Shown piece by piece: positions 1-9,284 of a DNA stretch of 64,000 nt (position 1 is its first letter; each line of letters starts with the position of its first letter). This DNA is from G041200185 sp041200185 (GTDB lineage: Bacteria; Pseudomonadota; Alphaproteobacteria; BNTO01): NCBI GenBank assembly GCA_041200185.1, contig CP165730.1, forward strand, positions 310,001-374,000, read 5' to 3'. A model generated the notes under the pieces. The model was given only the letters and a program-made list of their open reading frames with translations, was not told the origin of the DNA and searched no databases. Position numbers and translations under genes: made by a program.

Positions 1-103
1 AAAATCCCTTTTATTGTCCAGCTTAAAACGTGCAGAAGCCCATAGAACATAGGGATTTGAGACTTGTTTGAATCATTCTCGGATTGGTTAAACTTCCCGA
101 ACT

Positions 104-193
104 TGGCGGAGAGAGGGGGATTCGAACCCCCGATACGGTCACCCGTATACACACTTTCCAGGCGTGCGCCTTCAACCACTCGGCCATCTCTCC
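104..193 (-). tRNA. tRNA-Ser (anticodon GGA)
   Basis: On the minus strand the sequence folds as a class II tRNA: 7-bp acceptor stem (GGAGAGA with TCTCTCC), a five-pair anticodon stem CACGC/GTGTG around the loop CTGGAAA (anticodon GGA), a long variable arm typical of serine tRNAs, and a T arm containing GGTTCGAATCC. The CCA end is encoded. It stands alone, downstream of the metallo-hydrolase gene on the same strand. Confidence 0.95.
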
Positions 194-222
194 AGGGCAC
201 ATCCCCCATTCTACAAAGACGG

Positions 223-1269
223 TTAAATGGCGTCAACTGACGCGGCATCACGCCACCATTCCTGAAGTTTAGGCTCGGAGCCAACTTCGTAAGGTTCTCC
301 AATCTTGGGAACCGTTACTTTTATTCCTTCTTTAAGCCGCATCAAGCGCTGAATCGGCTGATTCCACGCGTGATCACTCAGGCAAAATCGCCCCCAATGG
401 ACAGGAAAAAGCATCTTGGCCTTTAGATCTTGGACTGCTTGCAACGTCTGCTCGGGGAACGAATGATTTTGTGGCCAATTAGCATTGTATTGGCCATTTT
501 CTAGGAACGCGAGATCAAAAGGTCCAAACCTCTGGCCAATGTCCTGGAAGTGCTCTCCGTAGCCGCTATCGCCTCCAAAGTACAAATTTGAGGCCGCTAC
601 TGTTACGACATACGAAGCCCATAAGGTTCTCTTTAACAAAGGGCTCCTACCAGACATATGTAAGGCGGGTGTTGCTGTTATCAACATTCCTTCCATTCCT
701 CGGTATGAATCGTACCAACCCAACTCCACAATTTTTTCGTCTGGGTATCCCCAATAACGAAGATGAGATCCAACACCCAGAGGAACAACCACTTTGCAGA
801 CTTTATCTTTTAATGCCACGACTGTAGACGCATCCAGATGATCATAATGATCATGCGTCACGAGAAGGATATCAATTTTTGGAAAATCCTCCGGCGTATA
901 CAGATTCGTGCCTGGAAACGCTGGCACAGCACCTGGAAAAGGGGCTGCATAATCGCTTAAAACTGGATCCACTAAAACCGTTCGCTGGAGCGTCTTCAAA
1001 AAAATTGAGGAATGCCCTAACCAAACAACTGCCACACCCTCCGAAGTTAATGCCTTTAAATCTGTTTTAACGACTGGAACGTGCACTGGCGAAGTGGCAA
1101 CCCGCCGAAACAGCAACTTCCTTCCTGTCCTCAGGATAGCCTTCTTACTAATACGCACAGGCCTACTGTGGAGGTTATCAAAATGCCGGCCATCAAAATA
1201 ATCCAACCCATGAAAGGCATGCCGTTCACGCCGACTTGGCACCTTCCCCATGGCCTTCCAAAAATTCAT
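223..1269 (-). CDS. metallo-beta-lactamase fold hydrolase, NAPE-PLD/UlaG-like
   Basis: A 348-residue predicted metal-dependent hydrolase of the MBL superfamily. The zinc-binding motif H-D-H-Y-D-H-L-D is present, with WLGHSS before it, a later GGDSGYG (metal-bridging Asp) and VHWGRF near the C-terminus, the order seen in the NAPE-hydrolysing phospholipase D-like and UlaG-like branch. The ATG at 1269 is chosen because a GAGGGG ribosome-binding site precedes it. The longer frame (to 1383) would overlap the end of rplQ. It is the last gene of the ribosomal block, 64 bp after rplQ, so it may be cotranscribed. Its substrate cannot be read from sequence: phospholipid-type or other phosphoester substrates are possible. 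Confidence 0.8.
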   Translation of the reverse strand: MNFWKAMGKVPSRRERHAFHGLDYFDGRHFDNLHSRPVRISKKAILRTGRKLLFRRVATSPVHVPVVKTDLKALTSEGVAVVWLGHSSIFLKTLQRTVLVDPVLSDYAAPFPGAVPAFPGTNLYTPEDFPKIDILLVTHDHYDHLDASTVVALKDKVCKVVVPLGVGSHLRYWGYPDEKIVELGWYDSYRGMEGMLITATPALHMSGRSPLLKRTLWASYVVTVAASNLYFGGDSGYGEHFQDIGQRFGPFDLAFLENGQYNANWPQNHSFPEQTLQAVQDLKAKMLFPVHWGRFCLSDHAWNQPIQRLMRLKEGIKVTVPKIGEPYEVGSEPKLQEWWRDAASVDAI

Positions 1270-1333
1270 ATCCCCTCTAAAAAAAGACGCTGCCTTGCTC
1301 AGCAAAACAGCGCCAACAAATCCGTATTGCTTT

Positions 1334-1756
1334 TTAGTTCTTCGGCGCTTCCTCACCTTTGCTAGCACCCGAAGGATCAGCATCTACAAAACCAATCACC
1401 GCCATGGGGGCATTGTCCCCGTAGCGGAAGCCCGCCTTAACAATCCGCAGATACCCACCGGGACGGTCCTTAAAGCGTTCCGCCAACGACGTCAAAACCT
1501 TTGATGTTGTCTCTTGACATCCAACCTTCACCAAAGTCTGACGACGGAGATGCAGTCTCTCTGCATCGGACGATGCTTTCTGATACCGCTTTCCAAGTGT
1601 CACAACTTTTTCGACGAGAGGGCGAAGCTCCTTAGCCTTAGGTAGAGTCGTCTTAACCGTTTCGTGCTTCAGCAAGGAACAGATCATATTCTTAAACATC
1701 GCCTGACGATGCTCTGAAGTTCGATTTAATCTCCGATGTGCAAAACCGTGCCGCAT
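1334..1756 (-). CDS. rplQ: 50S ribosomal protein L17
   Basis: A 140-residue L17, a large-subunit protein near the exit tunnel. The conserved N-terminus MRHG...RLNRTSEHRQAM is present, and the C-terminus is a low-complexity charged tail (GEEAPKN). It follows rpoA by about 40 bp, the usual end of the alpha operon. A GAGG ribosome-binding site precedes the ATG. Confidence 0.97.
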   Translation of the reverse strand: MRHGFAHRRLNRTSEHRQAMFKNMICSLLKHETVKTTLPKAKELRPLVEKVVTLGKRYQKASSDAERLHLRRQTLVKVGCQETTSKVLTSLAERFKDRPGGYLRIVKAGFRYGDNAPMAVIGFVDADPSGASKGEEAPKN

Positions 1757-1795
1757 AACAACCTCTTCAACTTCACAAGGGCGTCCCGCCCCACC

Positions 1796-2833
1796 CTAAA
1801 ACTCACCAAACGGATTTTCGTTCCGCTTCGCTAACTCCTCAATATTCTCCGGTGGCCACCCTGCCACGTTCATACCCAAACCAAGTCCGAGTTGCGACAA
1901 GACCTCCTTAATCTCCGTCAAAGACTTGCGCCCAAAGTTTGGTGTCTTCAACATCTCTGGCTCCGTCTTTTGGACAAGGTCGCCAATATAGATAATATTC
2001 TCGCTCTTTAGGCAATTCGCTGAACGAACCGACAACTCCAAATCATCCACCTTGCGTAACAGGTTCCGGTTAAACGGCAACTTATCTCTATCAGCCCGCG
2101 AACCCGCCAAAGTCGGCTCATCGAAATTGATGAACTGTTGCATCTGGTCAACCAAGATACGAGCCGCATAAGCCAAAGCATCGTCCGGTTTCACAGACCC
2201 ATCAGTCTCAATGGTCATCGTTAATTTGTCGTAATCCGTCCTCTGGCCGACACGCGTTGGCTCAACGTTGTAAACAACGCGACGAACTGGCGAGAAAAGA
2301 GCATCCATGGGGATCACGCCCAGAGCCTTTTGTGCCTCAGGGTCACGCGTTGCCTGGACAAATCCCTTACCAGATTCCACCATCAGCTCCATGTTCAGGG
2401 TCGTCCCCTCACCAACCGTGCAGACAACGGCATCGGGATCCAAAATCTCGACCCCCGTCACTACCTCGATATCGCTACCCCTTACTACCTTCGGGCCCGT
2501 CACTGAGATGTGAACTTTTTTGGGTAACTCCGATGTAAGCTTCACGCCAATATTCTTCAAGTTGAGGACGATATCCGTAACATCCTCCATCACACCTTTG
2601 ATGGATGAAAACTCGTGCAGCACGCCTTCGATTTTCACTGAGACAAAGGCTGCACCCTGAAGCGATGACAACAAAACACGCCGCAAGGCATTTCCCAATG
2701 TCGTACCAAAACCACGCTCCAATGGCTCCGCTACAATCACCGCAGAGCGCATCGTCGCGTCAACGTACTGAACATCCAACTTCGAGGATTTAATCAATGA
2801 CAACCAATTCTTATCAATCACGACCGACCTCAT
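1796..2833 (-). CDS. rpoA: DNA-directed RNA polymerase subunit alpha
   Basis: A 345-residue alpha subunit that nucleates RNA polymerase assembly and contacts upstream promoter DNA. The N-terminal assembly domain shows EPLERGFGTTLGNALRRVLL and GVLHEFSSI. The C-terminal domain (about residues 255-330) carries the helix-hairpin region TPNFGRKSLTEIKE. The length is normal. It lies between rpsK and rplQ as in the alpha operon, and a GGAG site precedes the ATG. Confidence 0.98.
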   Translation of the reverse strand: MRSVVIDKNWLSLIKSSKLDVQYVDATMRSAVIVAEPLERGFGTTLGNALRRVLLSSLQGAAFVSVKIEGVLHEFSSIKGVMEDVTDIVLNLKNIGVKLTSELPKKVHISVTGPKVVRGSDIEVVTGVEILDPDAVVCTVGEGTTLNMELMVESGKGFVQATRDPEAQKALGVIPMDALFSPVRRVVYNVEPTRVGQRTDYDKLTMTIETDGSVKPDDALAYAARILVDQMQQFINFDEPTLAGSRADRDKLPFNRNLLRKVDDLELSVRSANCLKSENIIYIGDLVQKTEPEMLKTPNFGRKSLTEIKEVLSQLGLGLGMNVAGWPPENIEELAKRNENPFGEF

Positions 2834-2865
2834 TCACTCCCAAAACAGTTACCACCATCCCCCAA

Positions 2866-3258
2866 CTACACACGACGTCTCTTAGGTGGACGACAGCCGT
2901 TATGCGGGATGGGCGTCACATCAGAAATTGACGTCACTACAAATCCAAAACTCTGAAGAGCGCGCAAGGCCGTCTCGCGTCCTGATCCAGGCCCCTTAAC
3001 AACAACACGCACATTTCTCACACCGTGCTCAGCCGCTTTCTTAGCCGCCAACTCTGCAGCAATCTGCGCAGCATACGGCGTCGACTTCCTCGAGCCTTTA
3101 AAACCAACCATCCCCGAAGATGCGGCCGCTACTACATTTCCCGCCTCGTCGGCCACCGTGACAATTGTATTATTAAACGACGCATTAATGTAAACCACAG
3201 CGTTTGGCACACTCTTACGATCTTTGCGACGCACTCTCACAGAATTATTAACAGCCAT
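2866..3258 (-). CDS. rpsK: 30S ribosomal protein S11
   Basis: A 130-residue S11, which lines the platform of the small subunit near the E-site mRNA. It has the typical FNNTIVT segment, SSGMVGFKGSRKSTPYAAQ, and the C-terminal DVTPIPHNGCRPPKRRRV tail. It lies between rpsM and rpoA, with short spacers, and so belongs to the alpha-operon part of the block. Confidence 0.98.
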   Translation of the reverse strand: MAVNNSVRVRRKDRKSVPNAVVYINASFNNTIVTVADEAGNVVAAASSGMVGFKGSRKSTPYAAQIAAELAAKKAAEHGVRNVRVVVKGPGSGRETALRALQSFGFVVTSISDVTPIPHNGCRPPKRRRV

Positions 3259-3283
3259 ACAACACCTAAATCCAATAACCTAA

Positions 3284-3664
3284 CTACCTTGTCGCAATCT
3301 TCTTACCCGCAATAGGAATAGCCTTCCCCTTACGAGTTCTTGCATTCGTGTGCGTTCTCTGGCCACGAACAGGTAACTTCTTCCGGTGACGCAACCCACG
3401 ATAACACCCCAAATCCATAAGGCGCTTAATATTCATAGAAACTTCACGTCGCAGATCGCCTTCTACCTTAAACTCACCAGCATCAATGATCTCACGAATA
3501 TGCAGTACCTCAGCATCCGTTAATTGGTGAACGCGTACGTCCGGCGAGACTTTTGCTTTCTCCAAAATCTCTAACGCGTTCTTGGGGCCGATCCCATAAA
3601 TGTAACGCAAAGCAATCCCCACCTTCTTCTGAGTTGGTATATTAACGCCAGCAATACGTGCCAC
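3284..3664 (-). CDS. rpsM: 30S ribosomal protein S13
   Basis: A 126-residue S13 of the small-subunit head, which contacts the P-site tRNA and L5. The start MARIAGVNIP, the helix-two-turn-helix region YGIGPKNALEIL, the RGLRHRKKLPVRGQRTHTNARTRKG motif and a lysine-rich tail are all visible. It starts 10 bp after adk. No infA or rpmJ is found between secY and rpsM. Confidence 0.98.
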   Translation of the reverse strand: MARIAGVNIPTQKKVGIALRYIYGIGPKNALEILEKAKVSPDVRVHQLTDAEVLHIREIIDAGEFKVEGDLRREVSMNIKRLMDLGCYRGLRHRKKLPVRGQRTHTNARTRKGKAIPIAGKKIATR

Positions 3665-3674
3665 TTTCTTCTCC

Positions 3675-4346
3675 TCAACAAACCAAACCTAACACATCCG
3701 AGACAACCGACCTCAGTTGCAAGGAAACCTCACTCACAGATCGCTCACCTTGGATCTCAAACAAGCACTTCCTCTGCCTATAGTAGTCGAGGAGCGGCTC
3801 TGTCATTGTCCTATAATTCGCAAGACGCGTCAACACCGTCGCCCGTGCATCATCATCTCGCCGCACAAACTCCTTCCCGCCACAGACGTCGCAAACACCC
3901 TCAACCTTGGGAAGAAGATACTTGTCGTTATAACCGCGGCCGCAGGCCTTACACGAAAACCTTCCAGAGATTCTGTCCAGTACAACATCGTCGGATACAT
4001 TGAAAAACAGACATACTATATTCCATTCTTCTGAGGGCATTAGACGCCCCAGGCCTTCCGCTTGCACCAACGTTCTCGGAAAACCATCAAGCAAAACGCG
4101 CGGAGCATCTAACGATCTCAACGCATTCCCAACCGTCTCCAGAACAATCTCGTCCGGAACCAAATTCCCCTGACCGCACAATTCCTTCACCTTCTGCCCC
4201 AGAGGCGATCCTGAAGCAATAGCCGCACGGAAAGCGTCGCCCACCGAAAACGAAGCAAACTGAAACTCCTCTTGCAAGACAGGAACCTGAGTCCCCTTCC
4301 CCGATCCCGGGGGACCGACAAAGATAATGGCTGTTCGAGAAATCAC
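3675..4346 (-). CDS. adk: adenylate kinase
   Basis: A 223-residue nucleoside monophosphate kinase (ATP + AMP = 2 ADP). The P-loop GPPGSGKGTQ lies at residues 11-20 and DGFPRT marks the AMP-binding part. The LID is the long zinc-type form with two C-x2-C pairs (CKAC and CDVC) flanking a GYNDKYLLPK stretch. The GTG start overlaps the secY stop by four bases (GTGA), indicating translational coupling. The gene lies between secY and rpsM, a common alphaproteobacterial arrangement. Confidence 0.97.
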   Translation of the reverse strand: MISRTAIIFVGPPGSGKGTQVPVLQEEFQFASFSVGDAFRAAIASGSPLGQKVKELCGQGNLVPDEIVLETVGNALRSLDAPRVLLDGFPRTLVQAEGLGRLMPSEEWNIVCLFFNVSDDVVLDRISGRFSCKACGRGYNDKYLLPKVEGVCDVCGGKEFVRRDDDARATVLTRLANYRTMTEPLLDYYRQRKCLFEIQGERSVSEVSLQLRSVVSDVLGLVC

Positions 4347-5692
4347 GACAGCCTCCCTTGGGCGCGCGCCTTACGGATTAGACCTTCATACTGATGCGCC
4401 ATCAAATGAGACTGAATTTGGCTGATCGTATCAATGGTCACACTCACAACGATCAAAATGCTCGTACCACCTATGAAGAACGGAAGAGAGAACCTCACAA
4501 CAACAAATTCGGGAATAACGCACACCGCAGCCAGGTAAATTGACCCAACTGTTGTTAACCGCGTCAACATATAGTCGATATACTCAGCCGTCTGCTGACC
4601 AGGACGAATCCCGGGAATATAACTGCCTGATTTACGCAAATTATCCGCTGTTTCTTGAGGGTTAAACATTAGTGCCGTGTAGAAGTAAGCAAAGAAAATT
4701 ACCAACCCTACAAAGCAGAGGATATACAACGGCTGGGTCCTCTCAAACAGACGAGTAAAGGTTCTCAACCAAGATGTCTCCGAAACACGCACGAATGTCA
4801 CAAGAACCGCCGGGAAGGAAATTAACGACGACGCGAAGATCGGCGGAATTACACCAGCACTATTGAGTTTCAACGGAAGGTGTGTCGTCTGCGCCACTGC
4901 CGGCATACCAACTGCCATTTGACGCTTTGGGTACTGAATAGGGATGCGTCTCTGGGCACGCTCCATAAACACCACAAAGTAAACGATCCCAACAATCCCC
5001 GCTAGGATAAGAAGAATGACCGGCACAGAAACTGTCCCCTGACGCCCAACCGCTAAAGTCCGTCCAAGCGCCGATGGTAGGTTCGCAACAATACCAGCGT
5101 AAATAATAAGCGACGTTCCGTTTCCTATACCGCGGGATGTGATCTGGTCGCCAACCCACACAAGGAACATCGTGCTCCCCGTGAGAGTAAGCACCGTCAT
5201 AATGCGGAAAAAGGCACCTGGAATGGTCACTGCCGCTGCTCCGTGTTGCCCACTTAAGTGCTCCAAGCCAGCCGCCACACCAAAAGCTTGAATGGCAGCC
5301 AAACCAATCGCTCCGTAACGCGTATAAAGACCAAGCTTCTTTCGGCCTGCTTCACCTTCCTTTTTTAAGGCCTCAAAAGAGGGGAAGACGGATGTCATCA
5401 ACTGAACAATGATGCTGGCTGAGATATAAGGCACGATACCTAACGAGAACATCGTCATACGACCAATAGCACCACCAGAAAACATATCTAAGACGCCAAT
5501 GAACCCACCCTTGTTCTGACTCAAAAACTCAGCAATCACACTCGGGTTCACACCCGGCAAAGGAACATACGTTCCCAAACGACAAACAATAAGCGCCAAC
5601 AGGGTAAACCAAACCCTCTTTTGCAAATCTTTAGCCTTACCTATAGCTTCCAGCGAGACGCCCGCCGCAAATTGTTCCATATCTGAAGCCAT
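4343..5692 (-). CDS. secY: preprotein translocase channel subunit SecY
   Basis: A 449-residue inner-membrane channel with about ten hydrophobic segments, which passes unfolded proteins as part of SecYEG. Family hallmarks include TYVPLPGVNP near the N-terminus, SGGAIGRMTMFSLGIVPYISASI (plug and TM2 area), QRRIPIQYPKR in a cytosolic loop and RPGQQTAEYI further on. The ATG at 5692 is preferred because a GGGGAG site stands in front of it. A TTG two codons upstream is less likely. It is followed by adk with a four-base overlap. Confidence 0.97.
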   Translation of the reverse strand: MASDMEQFAAGVSLEAIGKAKDLQKRVWFTLLALIVCRLGTYVPLPGVNPSVIAEFLSQNKGGFIGVLDMFSGGAIGRMTMFSLGIVPYISASIIVQLMTSVFPSFEALKKEGEAGRKKLGLYTRYGAIGLAAIQAFGVAAGLEHLSGQHGAAAVTIPGAFFRIMTVLTLTGSTMFLVWVGDQITSRGIGNGTSLIIYAGIVANLPSALGRTLAVGRQGTVSVPVILLILAGIVGIVYFVVFMERAQRRIPIQYPKRQMAVGMPAVAQTTHLPLKLNSAGVIPPIFASSLISFPAVLVTFVRVSETSWLRTFTRLFERTQPLYILCFVGLVIFFAYFYTALMFNPQETADNLRKSGSYIPGIRPGQQTAEYIDYMLTRLTTVGSIYLAAVCVIPEFVVVRFSLPFFIGGTSILIVVSVTIDTISQIQSHLMAHQYEGLIRKARAQGRLS

Positions 5693-5716
5693 AAGCAACT
5701 CCCCTTTTCTCGAGCC

Positions 5717-6175
5717 TTAACCTATCGTAACTGTCCCGCCAGCCTTTTCAATAAGCTCTCTTGCCTTCTTTGATGCGCGCGTTACAACAAAGTTCAATTT
5801 CGCTGCCACTTCCCCCTTACAGATTAGCGACACACCCGCACAACTTTTTGAAACCATACCGTTATCGATTAAGAATTTAATGTCAACGGTTTGACCTTCC
5901 TTCAAAACGCCACGCTTCATGAGCGGCTCAAGCTTGCGATAATGCAGCTCATACAAAGGCTCAAAGTGCGACTTAAAACCACGCTTTGGAAGACGTCGAT
6001 AAACAGGCATCTGACCGCCTTCGAATCCATTCAAAGACACGCCTGAACGAGCCGTCTGCCCCTTACCACCACGACCTGAAGTTTTACCTAATCCAGAGCC
6101 AATACCACGACCAACAATCTTGCGCCGTGTCAAAGCCCCTTTCCTATCGCGAATCGTATTTAACCTAAAAGACAT
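5717..6175 (-). CDS. rplO: 50S ribosomal protein L15
   Basis: A 152-residue L15, an assembly protein of the large subunit. The glycine-rich basic N-terminus (GRGIGSGLGKTSGRGGKGQ), the GFEGGQMPVYRRLPKRGF motif and the C-terminal EKAGGTVT are typical. It lies between rpmD and secY as in most spc operons. Confidence 0.98.
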   Translation of the reverse strand: MSFRLNTIRDRKGALTRRKIVGRGIGSGLGKTSGRGGKGQTARSGVSLNGFEGGQMPVYRRLPKRGFKSHFEPLYELHYRKLEPLMKRGVLKEGQTVDIKFLIDNGMVSKSCAGVSLICKGEVAAKLNFVVTRASKKARELIEKAGGTVTIG

Positions 6176-6183
6176 AGGACCCT

Positions 6184-6420
6184 CTACTCCTTAACACGAA
6201 CCATGTGGCTCAGCCGCTCAACAAGCTTCATAACAGACGGAATCTTTGGTAAAACCTTCGTCTTCCCAACCCGTCCTAATCCCAACGACTTAAGCTGAAG
6301 ACGTTGGACACCCGGCCGGCGAATGGCGCTACGGTACTGCTCCACCACAACGGTCTCATCCGTCCAATCCGCGGGTCTTTTCTTTGTTGCCACGCTCACC
6401 TTCTTCTCATCTCCAGGCAT
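6184..6420 (-). CDS. rpmD: 50S ribosomal protein L30 with N-terminal extension
   Basis: A 78-residue L30. The L30 core begins near VVVEQYRSAIRRPGVQRLQLKSLGL and ends with the usual VPSVMKLVERLSHMV-like helix. About 20 extra charged residues precede it (MPGDEKKVSVATKKR), longer than the roughly 60-residue standard form. The ATG at 6420 has a GGAGGG site in front. A GTG four codons upstream would sit inside that site. It follows rpsE directly. Confidence 0.95.
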   Translation of the reverse strand: MPGDEKKVSVATKKRPADWTDETVVVEQYRSAIRRPGVQRLQLKSLGLGRVGKTKVLPKIPSVMKLVERLSHMVRVKE

Positions 6421-6434
6421 CTCACCCTCCACAC

Positions 6435-7025
6435 TTACTCGCGAATAATATTCTCACCATTAGCCGCTGGCGTTTTCTTTGTCAAAAAGGCCTCGCGACG
6501 GCTCACGACATCACTCAGTTTCTTACCTAAACGGTTTGCAACACTACGCGGTGACGTCACCATTTGCAGCGCCCGAAATGTCGCCCGGACTACGTTATGG
6601 TAGTTCGGACTCCCTAGCGACTTTGCTACAATGTCCTGAATTCCTAGGGCTTCAAAAACAGCACGCATAGGCCCACCAGCAATCACGCCCGTACCAGCAA
6701 CAGCACTACGCATCATCACGCGACCAGCTCCAACAGAACAAGTTACATCATGATGCAAGGTACGTCCTTCGCGCATAGGAACACGGATCATCTCGCGACG
6801 CGCTTTCTCTGAAGCCTTACGGACAGCATCCGGCACCTCACGAGCCTTTCCTGTTCCGTATCCAACCTGCCCCTTACCGTCGCCAACAACAACGAGTGCA
6901 GAAAAACGCATCGTCTTACCACCCTTCACAACCTTCGTCACACGGCGAACGCTGATCAATTTCTCGACTAACGGCTGCGCTTCTTCGCGTCCACGTTCTC
7001 TATTGCTATGTTCCGCTCTTGCCAT
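6435..7025 (-). CDS. rpsE: 30S ribosomal protein S5
   Basis: A 196-residue S5, which helps mRNA unwinding and decoding accuracy. The double-stranded-RNA-binding S5 domain begins at VEKLISVRRVTKVVKGGKTMRFSALVVVGDGKGQVGYG. The C-terminal ribosomal S5 domain contains GAGRVMMRSAVAGTGVIAGG. It is slightly longer than the common 165-190 residues because of a basic N-terminus and a C-terminal tail. Confidence 0.97.
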   Translation of the reverse strand: MARAEHSNRERGREEAQPLVEKLISVRRVTKVVKGGKTMRFSALVVVGDGKGQVGYGTGKAREVPDAVRKASEKARREMIRVPMREGRTLHHDVTCSVGAGRVMMRSAVAGTGVIAGGPMRAVFEALGIQDIVAKSLGSPNYHNVVRATFRALQMVTSPRSVANRLGKKLSDVVSRREAFLTKKTPAANGENIIRE

Positions 7026-7034
7026 AATCTTCCC

Positions 7035-7394
7035 TTAAAATACTAAACCGTTTTCACGCGCACCATCAGCCAAAGCCTTAATACGTCCATGATACAAAAA
7101 TCCAGACCTGTCAAAAACGACCTCAGAGATATTCAGGGCCTTAGCCTTCTCCGCGATCAACTTCCCAACAAGAGCCGCCGCCGCTTTATTGCCTCCGTTC
7201 TTGACGCCCTGTGCCTCCTTACTAAGAGTCGAGGCTGCCGCAAGCGTCTTAGCCTGCTTATCATCAATGATCTGAGCGTACATATGCCGCCCCGTTCTGT
7301 GAACGCACAAGCGATAACGATCCCCCAGCACGCGGCGAATCTTAGCACGCTGCCGAATCTTTCTTCTTAAACGCAACTGAATGGATGACAACAT
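7035..7394 (-). CDS. rplR: 50S ribosomal protein L18
   Basis: A 119-residue L18, one of the 5S rRNA-binding proteins. It has the basic N-terminus RLRRKIRQRAKIRRV, then YRLCVHRTGRHMYAQIID and the C-terminal FDRSGFLYHGRIKALADGARENGL. It lies between rplF and rpsE. Confidence 0.97.
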   Translation of the reverse strand: MLSSIQLRLRRKIRQRAKIRRVLGDRYRLCVHRTGRHMYAQIIDDKQAKTLAAASTLSKEAQGVKNGGNKAAAALVGKLIAEKAKALNISEVVFDRSGFLYHGRIKALADGARENGLVF

Positions 7395-7395
7395 A

Positions 7396-7929
7396 TTACT
7401 TTTTCTTCCCTTCTTTTCTCACAACGAACTCACCAGCTCGAATAACTCCCTTCCCTTTGTAAGGCTCGGGGCGACGATACGAACGCAAAAGAGCCGCGAT
7501 AGCCCCCACTCTCTGCTTCGATGACGCCGTGATAGAAATCGAAGTTGGTTTCTCACACTTCACAACCACTCCTTGAGGAATGGCATAATCGATGTCATGA
7601 CTATACCCTAACTGTAACGTCAATTTTGATCCTGACACCGCTGCCTTATAACCTACACCCACGAGATCGAGGTTGACTGTGAACCCCTCAGACACACCAT
7701 GAATGATGTTCGACAAAAGCCTTTGGACCGTCCCCCACATCGAGCGAGAATGACGGGAGTCATCCTTTGGACGAACTCTCAACCCACCTTCTACTTTCGA
7801 AACCTCTACGCAATCAGGAATTCGTAAGGAATCCTCACCTAGCTTACCTTTAAAACTGATCACATCCCCGTTCTGCGTCATGGTAACGGCGGCTGGAATA
7901 TGAACATCATGCTTACCAACTCTCGACAT
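7396..7929 (-). CDS. rplF: 50S ribosomal protein L6
   Basis: A 177-residue L6 at the base of the L7/L12 stalk. Its two related domains are visible. The second carries VGVGYKAAVSGSKLTLQLGYSH, and the C-terminal RRPEPYKGKGV signature is clear. It is separated from rplR by one base, and from rpsH by 9 bp. Confidence 0.97.
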   Translation of the reverse strand: MSRVGKHDVHIPAAVTMTQNGDVISFKGKLGEDSLRIPDCVEVSKVEGGLRVRPKDDSRHSRSMWGTVQRLLSNIIHGVSEGFTVNLDLVGVGYKAAVSGSKLTLQLGYSHDIDYAIPQGVVVKCEKPTSISITASSKQRVGAIAALLRSYRRPEPYKGKGVIRAGEFVVRKEGKKK

Positions 7930-7938
7930 TATGCCTCC

Positions 7939-8337
7939 CTAGAAAACAGAACACAAAACTTCGCCACCAGCCAAGACTTCTCTCGCCTTCACGTCGGACA
8001 TAATACCCTTCGGTGTTGACAAGATGTTCATTCCCAAGCCGTTCTGAACTGGCTTGAGCCGACGAACAGAAGAATACACCCGGCGCCCCGGCTTAGAAAC
8101 ACGCTTAATCATCTGTATCGCCCCCTGGCCTCCAACGTATTTCAGTGTAACGCGCAGACGATCGTAAGTTCCCTCTTGGTGTTCACGAACGACCGAAGAG
8201 ATATACCCCTCCTCCACCAAAACATTCAGAACGGCCTCGCGTTCTTTTGATGCAGGAACGAGAATAAAAGCCTTTCTGGCCTTCTGGCCGTTGCGAATCC
8301 TTGTTAGCAAATCACCGATAGGATCTAGAATTAGCAT
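7939..8337 (-). CDS. rpsH: 30S ribosomal protein S8
   Basis: A 132-residue S8, a primary 16S rRNA-binding protein and a known translational repressor of spc operons in other bacteria. The N-terminus DPIGDLLTRIRNGQKA and the C-terminal LSTPKGIMSDVKARE segment with GGEVLCSVF are diagnostic. Confidence 0.97.
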   Translation of the reverse strand: MLILDPIGDLLTRIRNGQKARKAFILVPASKEREAVLNVLVEEGYISSVVREHQEGTYDRLRVTLKYVGGQGAIQMIKRVSKPGRRVYSSVRRLKPVQNGLGMNILSTPKGIMSDVKAREVLAGGEVLCSVF

Positions 8338-8351
8338 AACTTATTACTCCC

Positions 8352-8657
8352 TCACCAACTCGCCTTCGTAACACCCGGCAGCAAACCTGACAACGCACAT
8401 TCCCTTAGCGCCAAACGCGACATATGAAACTTTCTGTAGAACCCGCGAGGACGCCCTGTGATCTCACAGCGATTCCTATAACGAATACGCGACGAATTCC
8501 TTGGCATTTCAGCGAGCTTATGGACCAAACGCAATCTCTCTTCAAAATCCATCGACTTGTCCGCAATCTTCGCCTTCAAAGCTGCGCGCGTCGCTGCCTT
8601 AGATTGCGCGAGCCGCATCCTCTTTTTGTTATTCTCTATGGAACTTAACTTTGCCAT
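8352..8657 (-). CDS. rpsN: 30S ribosomal protein S14, zinc-free form
   Basis: A 101-residue S14 of the long type without the C-x2-C zinc motif. The C-terminal half reads RYRNRCEITGRPRGFYRKFHMSRLALRE, the standard rRNA-binding segment. It lies between rplE and rpsH. Confidence 0.97.
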   Translation of the reverse strand: MAKLSSIENNKKRMRLAQSKAATRAALKAKIADKSMDFEERLRLVHKLAEMPRNSSRIRYRNRCEITGRPRGFYRKFHMSRLALRECALSGLLPGVTKASW

Positions 8658-8664
8658 ACACCCT

Positions 8665-9225
8665 CTACAGATCCCTAACTATCGGTAAATTAATCGCCTT
8701 CAGCAAAGCCAAAGTCGCCTTATCATTTTTAGCCGTTGTACAAACCGTCACATCCAACCCACGAATCTTATCAACGCGGTCGTAATTGATTTCTGGGAAG
8801 ATAATCTGCTCCTTAATACCGAAAGAGTAATTCCCATGCCCATCCAAGCTCTTTGCCGAAAAACCGTGGAAGTCTCGGATACGCGGCAGAGCAATATTGA
8901 TTAAGCGGTCTAGGAACTCATACATCCTATCCTTACGCAGCGTCACCCTCGCACCAATCGGCATCCCTACACGGATCTTGAACGTTGCAATCGACTTCTT
9001 CGCAAACGTCGGCACAGCCTTCTGGCCAGCAATCAACGTGAGCTCCTCGAGGGCAATATCCAGCTTCTTGCTGTCCTGTGCAGCCTCGCCAACACCCATG
9101 TTGAGAACAACCTTCGTAATGTGTGGGATCTCATAAGGGTTCTTGATCTCCAAACTCTGCTTTAAGAACCCAACGATCTCATTTTCAAAGCGTTGTTTTA
9201 ATCCGTTTTTTAATACGTTTTCCAC
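8665..9225 (-). CDS. rplE: 50S ribosomal protein L5
   Basis: A 186-residue L5 that binds 5S rRNA and contacts S13 and P-site tRNA. Visible motifs include KVVLNMGVGEA, AGQKAVPTFAKKSIATFKIR and GNYSFGIKEQIIFPEI. The start is GTG at 9225 with an AAGGA site a few bases upstream. A 59-bp spacer separates it from rplX, longer than most spacers in this block. Confidence 0.97.
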   Translation of the reverse strand: MENVLKNGLKQRFENEIVGFLKQSLEIKNPYEIPHITKVVLNMGVGEAAQDSKKLDIALEELTLIAGQKAVPTFAKKSIATFKIRVGMPIGARVTLRKDRMYEFLDRLINIALPRIRDFHGFSAKSLDGHGNYSFGIKEQIIFPEINYDRVDKIRGLDVTVCTTAKNDKATLALLKAINLPIVRDL

Positions 9226-9284
9226 TTCCTTACCCTCAATATTCGACGTAACAGCGTCAGAATCAGATAAACTCCTTAAAATAA